A stretch of DNA of 64,000 nucleotides from Salvelinus alpinus (lineage: Eukaryota; Chordata; Actinopteri; Salmoniformes; Salmonidae). Below the pieces are notes generated by a model. It was not told where the DNA came from and searched no databases. It saw only the letters and a program-made list of their open reading frames with translations. This document shows, one piece after another, positions 13,157-25,427 of the stretch (within the stretch, counting starts at the first letter, position 1; each line of letters opens with the position of its first letter). The DNA is taken from positions 36,844,430-36,908,429 of the forward strand of contig NC_092094.1 of assembly GCF_045679555.1 (NCBI RefSeq). Reading direction: 5' to 3'. A program made the translations under genes and the position numbers.

Positions 13157-14850
13157 CTGAAAGAAAGAATACAGAGTAAACAATTATACATTTGAAATAA
13201 ATCTTTGTCCAATACCAAGTTCAACAGCAAAAAAATGTGCATCCTGAAAAATTAGAGCCATTGACTGATTTGACTAAACATTGCCCAGTAGCATTTAGGC
13301 CTATTTGCTGTGGCAATGTATCACGTTCTACCTAAACTGACAACCGTTGACTAAAACAAAATAAAATCAAGAATTATGTTCGTAGAATCAACACTGAGCT
13401 GTCTGGTAAAAGATCTAGAATCGGGCCTACCAAGATTGCCTATAAAAATAATCGGCATGTGTTGACATACCGCTAAATAACAGTTCACCCATCCCACCAA
13501 CTACCCCCCAGATCCATATCCATTTACGCTTTAGGCCTGGATACATCGTATACTGACCTTGTAAACGAGGAAAATAGCGGTATTGGCAACAGCCGCCATG
13601 TATCAAATATATAATGTATGCACAATTGAGAAAATTATACAATGTTGTCATAAGCTGCACAATGTATCATTTGGTGGATGTAACCAGCAAAATGACTTTG
13701 TCGGCCATGATGATTGTAACAAACCTAAATGCCGATAGTAGCCTAGCATTCCTCTATATCATGAACTAAAAGTATAGGCCTAAAAGTTGTTTGAATGTTT
13801 ATAGTTGGGATTTGAAACAATTTGCCAGATAAAGATAGTGAAGTTCCAAGCCATTATAAGTACATTTATCTTGATCGAGTAGATTTAAGATTTTAAAAAT
13901 ACATTTATACCTTGTATGAGTAGATTTAATCGTATTATATACCCTGAAGCATCAAAACAACATAAAATCTCACCTTATATCAAAGTGAGCTATTTAGCAA
14001 GTTAGCTAGCAACATACGACAGCGGGAGTTACAAGGCAGAAGTTCACAACTTGCCAAAGCCAACCTCCTCCTCACCCCACTCTCAGCTGTTGTCTCAGTT
14101 TTTTTGGTTCGGATTTTTCAAAGTTGAATCCAGATGATAAAACGGCACACTGCTCCCTTATGGCTCTGATAACGTTTCAAGTAAATTGCAACTAGTTGAT
14201 GGCTTCATTTTGCGCGTAAAGCAACAACACCGTGGCAAAAAAAGCAGATAGAAGCGCTCGGTCGTTTGCTTCATAAAACGGTGTTCTTGAGTGGGACAAG
14301 AACTGCAAACTTCTTTGTTGGAACTACCTCCTCGTCGGCTTGTTTCTACCCCAGAAAATCCTCACGAGTACGTCGTGAGGTCACTTCCTGGATACAAAGA
14401 AAAGTACCGTACCAAAGCATATATTTTGTTCATCTAAAATATTACAAGAAAACTGTCAAAAGTGTGGAAAATACATGACACGTTGAAATCGCTCTTGAAT
14501 TACAGTGTAGGGCAGACCTACCTGAAGTTATTGTCCTGCTAACAAACTCTGTCATAATATTTTTTCATTATTAGGCTAATCAATTAAGTGTTGATGTGGG
14601 TAATTCTATGTATTTCAGAATTTTGTTTTCTCTTGATGCTGCAAGGTCTATATCAAATGTAGGCTACTTGAAATGTGATTTGGTGTAAAGACCTAAAGCC
14701 TAAACCTCAGAATGTTGCTCAATAAAACCAGCATAGGTTAGCTACATTTTGATGTGGCATATAAATCGCAATTGTAAACTAATAAACGTTACTCTGCTTT
14801 TTAATTTTACCATACAGATCCACGGGATGGCGCTATATGCATGTGATATA
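13157..14850 (-). promoter_or_regulatory. pskh1: Probable pskh1 first intron, exon 1 and promoter region (unresolved)
   Basis: There is no coding frame or recognised repeat. On the minus strand a donor-like ATAAG|GTGAGATT occurs at 13974/13973, which could end a non-coding exon 1. The sequence just upstream of it (about 13980-14420) is locally richer in GC and CpG (for example GCGCTCGGTCG and CTCGTCGG), as a promoter might be. This is inference; no TATA box or start site was assigned. Confidence 0.35.
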
Positions 14851-14858
14851 GATTAGTC

Positions 14859-15353
14859 CAGTGGTTGCCAAACTGGGGCGCTCGGGGTGGGAGGGGGCGC
14901 ATTTTTTTGTTTTTATTTATTTAACCTTTATTTAACCAGGTAGGCTAGTTGAGAACAAGTTCTCATTTGCAACTGCGACCTGGCCAATATAAAGCATAGC
15001 AATTCGACACATACAACAACACAGAGTTACACATGGAATAAACAAAACATACAGTCAATAATACAGTAAAAAAACAAGTCTATAAAGAGATGTAAAAAGA
15101 TATATACAAGGGACACGACAGGACAAAGTTTGAAGGAACTCAGTCCGGCTTGAAACATACTTTTGAAAAGTTGTGTAAAATGTGTAGAAGTCCAGGAAAT
15201 AATCTTTAAACTTGCAAAACAAGAAGGGTGTGAACAGTTTGTGTTACGAACAGCGCTTGTGCCCATAGAAATAGACATGGGCACGCTCAGGGGTGCACAA
15301 GATGTTCCCCAATGCTGGAAGGGGGCCCGAGTTAAAATGTTTGGGAACTCCTG
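14859..15353. mobile_element. Non-autonomous hAT element containing a LINE tail
   Basis: The left end CAGTGGTTGCCAAACTGG and right end TTTGGGAACTCCTG are diverged inverted repeats of the common hAT form. Flanks are GATTAGTC (14851-14858) and GATTAGAC (15354-15361), a 7-of-8 match to an 8-bp duplication. Much of its interior (about 14912-15145) is an antisense LINE 3' end, so the original element was only about 260 bp. Confidence 0.8.
14912..15145 (-). repeat. 5'-truncated LINE 3' end (same family as 47219-50132)
   Basis: The complement carries the tail seen at 49960-50120: a TTATTGACTGTATG motif, GTGTTGTTGTATGTGTCGAA, GGCCAGGTCGCA, GAGAACTTGTTCTCAA and CTGGTTAAATAAAGG, then an A-rich run. 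It is a dead-on-arrival copy nested in the hAT element. Confidence 0.85.
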
Positions 15354-16207
15354 GATTAGACCACTATCTCTCACCGTTTTCCTTATGATTTTGGCAACTA
15401 CCCCTTTATCTGTTGTATTCCTATTACATTTTGGGGCGGAAATTCACATTTTTCATATTTTACGCTTCTTGCTGAGCTTGTGCTCAGCTGGCTACATGGG
15501 TGACTTTTGAATTACAATGTTCAGATAAACAATTCCACCAAACAGGGCAAGGCAATGAAAAGCCTATGGTTTTTATAGGGTCAATGAATGTTATGAATTG
15601 TGTTGGATTAGTTGTAAACGATTGCCACTGACATGCCTCCTGCCCCTGCAGCGAGGACCTCAATACGACAGCTGCACATATACACAGGCAATGAGCAGAG
15701 CAACAGGCCCAACCCCCGCTAATACACCCACCCAAGTCCCATCCTGCGACCTAAGAGGTCTGTATCAGATGCTCAACATGCTCTGCACACACCTACTGTA
15801 ATGGTCTGAGCCTAAACCACACGAAAACAACACTATGGAACACAAATCTTTTCCTATCTCACCCTGGAATATACAAGGTCTGAGGTCATCTGCCTTTGGC
15901 CTAAAGAACAGGAACTTAGACTTCATCAAATAAATTGGAAATACAGACATTGTCAACCCACAAAAAATATGGTATAGAGGAGACGGATCCACTGATTGCC
16001 CTCTAGGTTACAGAGTGCTGGTAGTCCCATCCACCAAACTACCAGGTGTGAAACAGGGAAGAGACTCAGGGGGTATGCTAATTTGATATAGAGCAGACCT
16101 AACCCACTCTATTAAATTATTCAAAAAAGGAACATTTTACATCTGTTTAGAAATTAATAAGGACATTATCTCTATAGAGAGAAAAATGTCCTCAAGTGTG
16201 CTACCTA

Positions 16208-17693
16208 CAGTGCATTCGGAAAGTATTCAGACCCCTTGACTTTTTCCACAATTTGTTACGTTACAGCCTTATTATAAAAGTGATTAAATACACATTTTCC
16301 CTCATCAATCTACACACGATATCCCATAATGACAAAGCGAAAACAGTTTTTTTTTGCAAATCTATAAAAAATAAAAAACAGAAATACCTTATTTACATAA
16401 GTATTCAGGCCCTTTGCTGTGAGACTTGAAATTGAGCTCAGGTGCATCCTGTTCTCATGGATCCTCCTTGATATGTTTCTACAACTTGATTGGAGTCCAC
16501 CTGTGGTAAATTCAATTGATTGGACATCATTTGGAAAGGCACACACCTGTCTATATACGGTCCCACAGTTGACAGTGCATGTCAGAGCAAAAACCAAGCC
16601 ATGAGCTCGAAGGAATTGTCCGTAGAGCTCAGAGACAGGATTGTGTTGAGGCACAGATCTGGGTAAGGGTACCAAAATTGTCTGCAGCATTGAAGGTCCA
16701 AGAACATACTGGTCTCCATCATTCTTAAATGGAAGAAGTTTGGAACCACCAAGACCCTTCTAGAGCTGGACGCACGGCCAAACTGAGCAATCTGGGGAGA
16801 TGGGCCTTGTTCATGGAGGTGACCAAGAACCCGATGGTCACTCTGACAGAGTTCTTCTGTGGAGATGGGAAAACCTTCCAGAAGGACAACCATCTCTGCA
16901 GCACTTCACCAATCAGGCCTTTATGCCAGACGGAATCCACTCGTCAGTAAAAGGCACATGAAGGCCCGCTTGGAGTTTGCCAAAAGGCACCTAAAGACTC
17001 TCAGATCATGAGAAACAAGATTCTCTGGTTAGATGAAACCAAGAAATAACTTTTTGGCCTGAATGCCAAGCGGACTGGAGGACACCTGGCACCATCCCTA
17101 TGGTGAAGCATGGTGGTGGCAGCATCATGCTGTGGGGATTTTTTTCAGCGGCAGGTACTAGGAGACAAGTCAGGGTCGAGGGAAAGATGAACGGAGCAAA
17201 GTTTCATCCCTGATGAAAACCTGCTCAGGCCCTTCAGAACAAGTCTCTGAATGTCCTTGAGTGGCCCAGCCAGAGCCCGGACTTGAACCTGATCGAACAT
17301 CTCTGGAACGACCTGAAAATAGCTGTGCAGTGACGCTCCCCATCCAACCTGACAAAGCTTGAGAGGATCTGCAGAGAATAATGGGAGAAACTCCCCAAAT
17401 ACAGGAGCACCAAGCTTGTAGCGTCAACCTAAGGAGACTCGAGGCTGTAATTGCTGCCAAAGGTGCTTCAACAAAGTACTGAGTGAAGGGTCTGTATTCT
17501 TATGGAAACGTAATACTTATTTGTAATAATTTTGCAACAATTTCTAAAAACTTGTTTTTGCTTTGTCATTATTGGGTATTGTGTGTAGTTTGGTGAGGGG
17601 AAGAAAAACTATCTAAAATGTATAAAAAATAAAGGCTGTAACTTAACAAAATGTGAAAAAGTCAAGGGGTCTGAATACTTTCCGAATGCATTG
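16208..17693 (+). mobile_element. Tc1-like transposon (family A) inserted in the LINE endonuclease
   Basis: The ends are CAGTGCATTCGGAAAGTATT and its inverted copy, with TA at 16206-16207 and 17694-17695. The LINE endonuclease reading stops at 16207 and resumes after 17695. Length 1486 bp. Same family as 735-2243, in the opposite orientation. Confidence 0.93.
16601..17482 (+). pseudogene. Tc1-like transposase relic (family A)
   Basis: It starts MSSKELSVELRDRIV and ends AKGASTKY-stop. In between are many stops and frameshifts. The DNA-binding part is readable (IILKWKKFGTTK), as is SGLYA-like sequence before SKRHMKARLEFAKRHLK. The catalytic block around QQDNDPK is deleted (the sequence runs from [12 protein letters not shown] residues into [12 protein letters not shown] residues). 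Dead. Confidence 0.85.
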
Positions 17694-18427
17694 TATATCC
17701 CCCCCAATATAATCCCGTACTTTAACGATGACCGCTTCTCCATCCTAGAGGGAGGGATCAACCATTTCCAGGCCCAGGGACATGTACTTGTCTGAGGTGA
17801 CATAAATGCCAGAACTGGACAAGAACCTGACACTCTCAGCACACAGGGGGACAAACTCCTGGAGGTGACAGCATTCCATCCCAAATATGCCGCCCTAGAC
17901 ACAACTATGACAAAACAACCAACAAAAATGGGTCTCAACTCCTGCAGCACTGTACACAGTCAATGGTAGGCTTCAAGGGGACTCTTACGGTAGGTACACC
18001 TACAGCTCATCCCTTGGCAGTAGTACCATCGATTACTTTAGTCTCTCTGAGCGTTCAGTCAGCCCACTGACACCCCTATCAGATCACAGACTACTTGAAC
18101 GGAGCAATACTCAATCAGGCATCAAAGCCAAAGGAAATGCATAATATTATGCTATGTTAAGGATGGAATGAAAGTAGTGTAGAAAACTTTTTTTTAAACA
18201 ATTGGGCAACAATTTCTAATCCCCTTTAGACAACTTCCTGGACTAAACATTTCACTGTAATAGTGAAGGTTTAAACTTGTCAGTAGAAAACCTTAACAGT
18301 ATATTTGACCTCTCAGCTTCCCTATCAAATCTAAACATTTCAAGCAGACAACCTAAGAAAATTAACAACATTGACAAATGGTTTAAAGAATGCAAAAACC
18401 TAAGAAAGAAATTGAGAAACCTACCCA

Positions 18428-19700
18428 TGTAACGTAGACGCTGGGAGTCGAGAAGCAGGTAAGTTTAATATAACAACGAACATGGAATGATACAACGTAG
18501 GAGTAGCGTCTAGACATGAACAAACAGAAACAATACTGCCTGGGGAAGGAACCTAAGGAAGTGCCAGATAAAGGGAAGTAATGGAGAACAGATGTGCTTG
18601 ATGAAGTGCAGGTGTGCATAATGATGAATGCCAGGTGCGCGTAATGACGATTTCCAGGACCGGTGGGAAACTGGTGACGTTGAACGCCGGAGGTGAGGAG
18701 CGGGAGTAGACGTGACAATACACCCCCCGACAGATGCGCTGCTCCAGCTGCAAGACGACGCTGGCTAGAGGGACGGCCCCGAGAACGAGGAGTAGGTCGG
18801 TCTGGGCGGCGAAGATGGAAATCACAGATGATTTTGGGAGCCAGAATGTTGTCCACCGCAACACAACACCGCTCCTCTCGGCCGTACCCCTTCCAGTCCA
18901 CCAGGTCCACCCACGACGTCGGGAGTCCAGTAGGGCTCTGACGGCATAGGCGGGAGTCCCATCTACGTCAAGGGGGGGGCAGATGGGTGTCGTGGGGGAC
19001 AGCATCAGCCAGGGGAACAGGAACCGCCGGCCTGAGAAGGGAGCCATGAAAAGAAGGTGAGATACGGTAATCACTGGGAAGCTGTAACCTATAAGTCACC
19101 TCATTGACCCACCGGAGAACCTTGAACGGCCCCACAAACAGAGTGAGAGGTTCCCGTTAGAGAGCCAGATGCGATCCCCAGGATAGAACACTGGAGTCTC
19201 ACTGCGGTGGCAGTCTGCCTGCTCCTTCTGACGGTGGACAATGCGCTGGAGTCTGACCTGAGCCCCGCTCCACACTTCTGCGCGCTTGAACCACTCATAA
19301 ACCGCAGGAGCATCGGTCTGGCCTGGGGACCACGGAGCCAGAGCCGGCGGAAACCAAGAACACACTTGTAGGGAGTCAGCCCGGTGGAGGAGTGGCATAA
19401 CGAATTCTGGGCGTACTCTGCCCATGGAAGGAATCAGGCCCACTCTCCCTGCCGGTCCTAGCAGTGACTCCTCAGGAACCTCTCCAGCTCCTGGTTCATC
19501 CTCTCCACCTGCCCGTTGGACTGAGGCCTATACCCAGAAGTGAGGCTGACGTGACCCCAAGCTTTTCCATAACGGCTCTCCATACCCGTGATGTGAATTG
19601 GGGCACACGGTCGGAGACGATGTTCTTCGGAAGGCCATATTGCCAGAAGACTTTTGACATGTTTCTACTGACTGTTATGGAACTTTTGGACATTTCGTCA
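18428..19700 (-). mobile_element. Ty3/gypsy retrotransposon fragment (integrase and 3' LTR)
   Basis: On the minus strand the order is integrase, chromodomain, purine tract, LTR, the normal 3' end of a chromovirus-type gypsy element. The LTR (18717-18428, about 290 bp) begins TGTCACG and ends TTACA; a G-rich run lies immediately upstream at about 18722-18730. The 5' part of the element is absent, cut near 19700 where an unrelated repeat begins. It sits in the gap of the split LINE. Confidence 0.85.
18740..19693 (-). pseudogene. Ty3/gypsy integrase and chromodomain relic
   Basis: Three frames carry the parts. 19693-19496 is the integrase core ([20 protein letters not shown], with the catalytic Asp of SDR). 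19443-19096 is the downstream region ([19 protein letters not shown], then [17 protein letters not shown]). 18910-18740 is a chromodomain-like end ([32 protein letters not shown]). Frameshifts separate them, so it is not functional. Confidence 0.85.
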
Positions 19701-20532
19701 CGTTATAGTGGACGCGCTTTGTGACTTTGGAATTGTTTCCCAAACGCGCTAACCAAAGTAGCTAATTGGACATAAATAACGGACATTATCGAACAAATCA
19801 AGCATTTATTGTGGACCTGGGATTCCTAGGACTGCATTCTGATGAAGTTCATCAAAGGTAAGGAAACATTTATCATGTCATTTCTGGTTTCTGTTGACCC
19901 CAACATGGCGGCTAATTTGGCTATTGTTCTGAGCTCCGTCTCAGATTATTGCATGATTTGCTTTTTTTTAAAAGTTTTTTTGAAATCTGACACAGCGGTT
20001 GCATTAAGGAGAGGTATATCTATAATTCCATGTGTATAACTTGTATTATCATCTACATTTATGATGAGTATTTCTGTTGAAACGATGTGGCTATGCAAAA
20101 TCACTTGATGTTTTTGGAACTAGTGAATGTAACGCGCCAATGTAAACTCAGATGTTTTGATATAAATATGAACTTTATCAAACAAAACATGCATGTATTG
20201 TGTAACATGAAGTCCTATGAGTGTCATCTGATGAAGATAATCAAAGGTTAGTGATTAATTTTATCTCTATTTCTGCTTTTTCTGACTGCTATCTTTCGCT
20301 GGAAAATGGCAGCGCTTATTGTGGTTTGGTGGTGACCTAACATAATTGTTTGTAGTGCTTTCGCTGACAAGCATAATTGAAATCGGACGCTTTGGTGGGA
20401 TTAACAACAAGATTACCTTTAAAATGATATAAGACACATGTACAGTATGTTTGAGGAATTTTAATTTCTGTTGTTTGAATTTGGCGCCCTGCACTTTCAC
20501 TGGCTGTTGACATATCGATCCCGGTAGCGGGA
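19700..20532. repeat. Unclassified interspersed repeat with an internal direct duplication
   Basis: No coding frame. Two diverged copies of one block occur: about 19755-19890 (TATCGAACAAATCAAGCATT ... CTGATGAAGTTCATCAAAGG) and about 20150-20275 (TATCAAACAAAACATGCATG ... CTGATGAAGATAATCAAAGG). The right edge CCCGGTAGCGGGATTGCAGC is a small palindrome. It fills the gap between the gypsy fragment and the resumed LINE. I recall similar sequence as common in salmonids but cannot classify it. Confidence 0.55.
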
Positions 20533-20863
20533 TTGCAGCCATAAGAAGATTTATACAAATTGATGGAAATAGGTGTTGGGAGAAAAACATACGACATTAT
20601 AAAATCCATGTACACAAACAAGTGTGCGGTTAAAATTGGCAACAGAAAATACACACATTTCTTTCCACAGGGCCCTGGGGTGAGACAGGGATGCAGCTTG
20701 AGCTCCACCCTCTTCAACATATATATCAACACATTGTTGATGGCACTAGAACAGTCTGCAGCACCCATCCTCAACCCTACTAGAATCTGAAATCCAATGT
20801 CTACTGTTTGCTGATGATCTGGTGCTTCTGTCCCCAACCAAGGAGGGCCTACAGCAGCACCTG

Positions 20864-22455
20864 CAGTGCCTTGCAAAAGTAGTCATCCCCTTTGCATTTC
20901 TCCTATTTCATTGCATTACAACCTGTCATTTAAATAGATTTTTATTTGGATTTCATGTAATGGATATACACAAAATAGTCCAAATTGGTAAAGTGAAATT
21001 AAAAAAATAACTTGTTTAAAGAAATTCAAAAAATGACAAACGGAAAAGTGGTGCGTGCATATGTATTCACCCCCTTTGCTAAGAAGCTCCTAAATAAGAT
21101 CTGGTGCAACCAATTACCTTCAGAAGTCACATAATTAGTTAAATAAAGTCCTCCTGTGTGCAATCTAAGTGTCACATGATCTGTCACATGATCTCAGTGT
21201 ATATATACACCTGTTCTGAAAGAACCCAGAGTCTGCAACACCACCAAGCAAGCGGCACCATGAAGCCCTAGGAACTCGCCAAACAGGTCAGGGACAAAGT
21301 TGTGGAGAAGTACAGATCAGGGTTGGGTTATAAAAAAATATCCAAAACTGTGAACATCCCACTGAGCACCATTAAATCCATTATTAAAAAATGGAAAGAA
21401 TATGGCATCACAACAAACCTGCCAAGAGAGGGCCGCCCACCAAAACTCACGGACCAGGCAAGGAGGGCATTAATCAGAGAGGCAACAAAGAGACCAATGA
21501 TAACTCTGAAGGAGCTGCAAAGCTCTACAGCGTAGATTGGAGTATCTGTCCATTGGACCACTTTAAGCCGTACACTCCACAGAGCTGCGCTTTACAGAAG
21601 AGTGGCCAGAAAAAAAGCCATTGTTTAAAGAAAAAAATAAGCAAACACGTTTGGTGTTCGCCAAAAGGCATATGGGAGACTCCCCAAACATATGGAAGAA
21701 GGTACTCTGGTCAGACGAGACTACAAGGAAAATGCTATGTCTGGCGCAAACCCAACACCTCTCATCACCCCAAGAACACTATCCACACAGTGAAGCATGG
21801 TGGTGGCAGCATCATGCTGTGGGGATGTTTTTCATTGGCAGGGACTGGGAAACTGGTCAGAATTGAAGGAATGATGGATGGTGCTAAATACAGGGACATT
21901 CTTGAGGGAAACCTGTTTCAGTCTTCAAGCGATTTCAGACTGGGACGAAGGTTCACCTTCCAGCAGGACAATGACCCTAAGCATACTGCTAAAGCAACAC
22001 TCAAGTGATTTAAGGGGAAACATTTAAATGTCTTGGAATGGCCTAGTCAAAGCCCAGACCTCAATCCAATTGAGAATTTCTGGTACGACTTACGTTTGGT
22101 GTACACCAGCGGAACCCATCCAACTTGAAGGAGCTGGAGCAGTTTTGCCTTGAAGAATGGGCAAAAATCCCAGTGGCTAGATGTGCCAAGCTTATAGAGA
22201 TATACCCCAAGAGACTTGCAGCTGTAATTGCTGCAAAAGGTGGCTCTACAAAGTATTGACTTTGGGGGGGTGAATAGTTATGCACACTCAAGTTTCTTGT
22301 TTTTTTGTCTTATTTCTTGTTTGTTTCACAATCAAAAATATTTTGCATCTTCAAAGTGGTATGCATGTTGTGTAAATCAAATGATACAAACCCCCCAAAA
22401 ATCAATTTTAATTCCAGGTTGTAAGGCAACAAAATAGGAAAAATGCACGCCACTG
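20864..22455 (+). mobile_element. Tc1-like transposon (family E) inserted in the LINE RT
   Basis: The left end CAGTGCCTTGCAAAAGTAGT interrupts the LINE right after KEGLQQHL. The LINE resumes at 22456 (TAGATCTTCTGCACA). TA is intact on the right (22456-22457) and has become TG on the left. Length 1592 bp. A sister copy lies at 40744-42390. Confidence 0.92.
21260..22259 (+). pseudogene. Tc1-like transposase relic (family E), close to full length
   Basis: It starts MKP and has a readable DNA-binding domain (EKYRSGLGYKKISKTVNIPL, then [20 protein letters not shown]). A stop follows LQSSTA, with frameshifts through the linker. The catalytic part is then open: [38 protein letters not shown], and [18 protein letters not shown]. 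Spacing from the DND Asp to the Glu is 34 residues (DD34E). It ends KGGSTKY. Several stops make it inactive. Confidence 0.9.
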
Positions 22456-22613
22456 TAGATCTTCTGCACATATTCTGTCAGACCTGGGCCCTGAACGTAA
22501 ATCTCAGTAAGACAAAAAATAATTGTGTTCCAAAGAAGGTCCAGTTGCCAGGACCACAATTACAAATTCCATCTAGACAACAGAACCTTAGAGCACACAA
22601 AAAACAATACCTA

Positions 22614-22919
22614 CACTACCGGTCGAAAGTTTTAGAACACTTACTCAAGGGTTTTTCTTTATTTGTACTATTTTCTACATTGTAGAATAATAGTGAAGAC
22701 ATCAAAACTATGAAATAACATATATGGAATCCTGTAGTAACCAAAAAAAGTGTTAAACAAATCCAAATATATTTTATATTTGAGATTCTTCAAAGTGGCC
22801 ACCCTTTGCCTTGATGACAGCTTTGCACACTCTTGGCATTCTCTCAACCAGCTTCATGAGGTAGTCACCTGGAACACATTTAAATTAACAGGTGTGCCTT
22901 GTTAAAAGTTCATATAATT
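22614..22919 (+). mobile_element. Left end of a Tc1-like transposon, right part lost
   Basis: It starts CACTACCGGTCGAAAGTTTT after TA (22612-22613). The next 300 bp match the left end of 9319-10640 (TTTCTACATTGTAGAATAAT, CCACCCTTTGCCTTGATGAC). At about 22920 the LINE resumes in mid-coding, so the rest of the transposon and a piece of LINE are deleted. Confidence 0.85.
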
Positions 22920-25302
22920 TGTGAACTTTCACAAAGCTGTGAATGATCTGAGAGACAAGGCAAGGAAGACCTTCTACTCCATCAAAAGGAACATAAAATC
23001 GACATACCAATTAGGATCTGGCAAGAAAAAGAATTCTGGTTATGAGGTCTGGGGTCCGCTGACCAACCAAGAATTCACAAAATGGAACACCAAATTGAGA
23101 CTCTGCATGCAGAATTCTGCAAAAATATCCTCTGTGTACAACGTAAAACACCAAATAATGCATGCAGAGGAGAATTAGGCCGATACCCGCTAATTATCAA
23201 AATCCAGAAAATAGCTGTTAAATTCTACAACCACCTAAAAGGAAGCGATTCCCAAACCTTCCATAACAAAGCTACAGAGAGATGAACCTGGAAAAGAGTC
23301 CCCTAAGCAAGCTGGTCCTGGGGTTCTGTTCACAAACACAAACAGACCCCACAGAGCCCCAGGACAGCAACACAATTAGACACAACCAAATCATGAGAAA
23401 ACAAAACGATAATTACTTGACACATTGGAAAACACCCAGAGCAAACGAGAATGCTATTTGGCCCTAAACAGAGAGTACACAGTGGAAGAATACCTGACCA
23501 CTGTGACTGACCCAAAATGAAGGAAACTTTGGCCATGTACAGACTCAGTGAGCACAGCCTTGCTATTGCCATAGGCAGACCTGGCTCTCAAGAGAAGACA
23601 GGCTATGTGTACCCTGCCCACAAAATGAGGTGGAAACTGAGCTGCCCTTCTTAACCTTTTGCCAAATGTATGACCATATTAGAGACACATATTTCCCTCA
23701 AACTCGCATATCTATTGGGTGAAATGTCACAGTGTGCCATCACAGCAGCAAGATTTGTGACCTGTTGCCACATGAAAAGGTCAACCAGTGAAGAACAAAC
23801 ACCATTGTAAATACAACCCATATTTATGTTTATTTATTTTCCCTTTTGTACTTTAACTATTTGCACATCATTACAACACTGCACATAGCCATAATATGGC
23901 ATTTGAAACGTCTCAATTCCTTTGGGACATTTGTGAGTGTAATGTTTATTGTTCATTTTTTATTGTTTATTTCACTTTTGTTTATTATCTATTTCACTTG
24001 CTTTGGCACTGTAAACATATGTTTCCCATGCCAATAAAGCCATTTGAATTGAAGAGAGAAGAGAGAGAGAAGATTTACCAGACCACACGTGTGCCTAATA
24101 GTTTACCCTCTTTTTACCCTGCTGTTCCTCAGGTTAACAGCTGTCTTTTTGGCCTGGTCCTGCAGTGCAGATGTGGTCAGAGACCTGAATAATAGATGGA
24201 AGGTTAACAGTTAAACATTTCTGATTGAGTACTCTTCTGTCTGCCTGATAAAGATTCTTTGCTCAATCCCTTCAAAAGTATTGACACTCATGTTCTCTCT
24301 CCTGCATATCAATGTCCACCACATTCTCCCCTGTCTTAGTCTGTCTATACCCTCCCTCTTCAAACTCCAAAAAGATAAATATCATCTGTTAAATCCGAAT
24401 TTTCTGACTGCTGTGAATTATTTATCAACATGGAGAGAGAAGCAGCTCTATTAAAAGTTCTACTGACTGTTTCTCTCTCGGTCAATTATTCTCATGATGA
24501 TCATTCTTACTCTGTGTATCTATCTGTCTCTTGGCAGATGGACAGCACTACAAACATAATGAATCAGAGTTGGTAGATTTGGTACACTGACTTTTGTTAG
24601 ATCCCCTAAACTCATTGTGGTTTCTGTGGTTCTATTTCTACTCGACAATCTAATTTCCTGTCCCGTCCAATAGCACTGGGGACTTCCCTAGCAAAGCAGG
24701 CTGAAGAACAGAGGAACATTATTTGGCTGATTGCTCTTCTGCCCTGATTTAAACTTCCATAACGATCAAGGACACAGAACTGAGATTGAATGGAAACCAT
24801 TCTCTGTGAATGTTTTAGTTCATTCCTCTCTCAGCAATAGTGAGGGGTCCAAGGCAGAACACTAAAAAAACAGTAGTATATTTTAACATCATTTCAAGAA
24901 ATAATGTTAAGAATTGAATGCCTGTTATGCATTTTATTGATTACCACTTCAGGAGCTTATTCTCCACTACCCACTGCTCATTTTGTGTTCCAGCATAAAC
25001 ACTTAAAGATTGTTCTTAGCTTGCAAAGTGCTACTTGAACTGTTATGTAATATTGTGAACAATCCTTTTCTAAGCCATTCTCTGTAAGTACCTTATCTTT
25101 TGAGAAGTTCTCTTTATACAAATATTAAACCTATTAAAGCAGAACGAATGTCCCTGAAGACAGGCTGTTAAACATAAAAAATCTAGCATCCAAATTTGCC
25201 CAAGTACATGCATTCAACGTTGTATATCTCGTGGAAGGATGAATTAGTATGAATAAATGTAAAATATATCAATCATTATTTGAATATGTTGGTAACCCGT
25301 TG

Positions 25303-25427
25303 TATAAAAGTGATAATGCCTTCGAAGGCGGTGTTTGGAGGATATATTTGCATGGTTTCGTCTCAAGCCTAACAACACTCATGACAATATATCCTCCAAA
25401 CACTAGCTTCTCAGGCATTATCACTTA
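25303..25427. repeat. Imperfect foldback repeat
   Basis: The left arm (GTGATAATGCC ... GGTGTTTGGAGGATATAT) is matched by the right arm read backwards (ATATATCCTCCAAACACT ... GGCATTATCAC). The arms are about 40 bases with a loop of roughly 35. It is probably a small MITE or an end of a DNA transposon. No target duplication was identified. Confidence 0.65.

Larger units (their letters stand above)
15600..24073 (+). mobile_element. L1/Tx1-like LINE relic split by at least four insertions
   Basis: Five collinear plus-strand pieces belong to one non-LTR retrotransposon. 15600-16207 holds the end of ORF1 and the start of the endonuclease (PWNIQGLRS). 17694-18427 carries more endonuclease (GDINARTG, PLSDHRLLE). 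20535-20863 has reverse transcriptase (GVRQGCSLSSTLFNIYIN, then FADD at 20807-20818). 22456-22613 is post-RT. 22920-24050 is the C-terminus (EVWGPLTNQEFTKW, NNACRGELGRYPLIIK) and 3' UTR, ending in CCAATAAAGCC and a GA-rich tail. Stops and frameshifts are frequent. The RT N-terminal half is missing between pieces two and three. The L1/Tx1 assignment rests on motif order and memory of the family. Confidence 0.85.
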
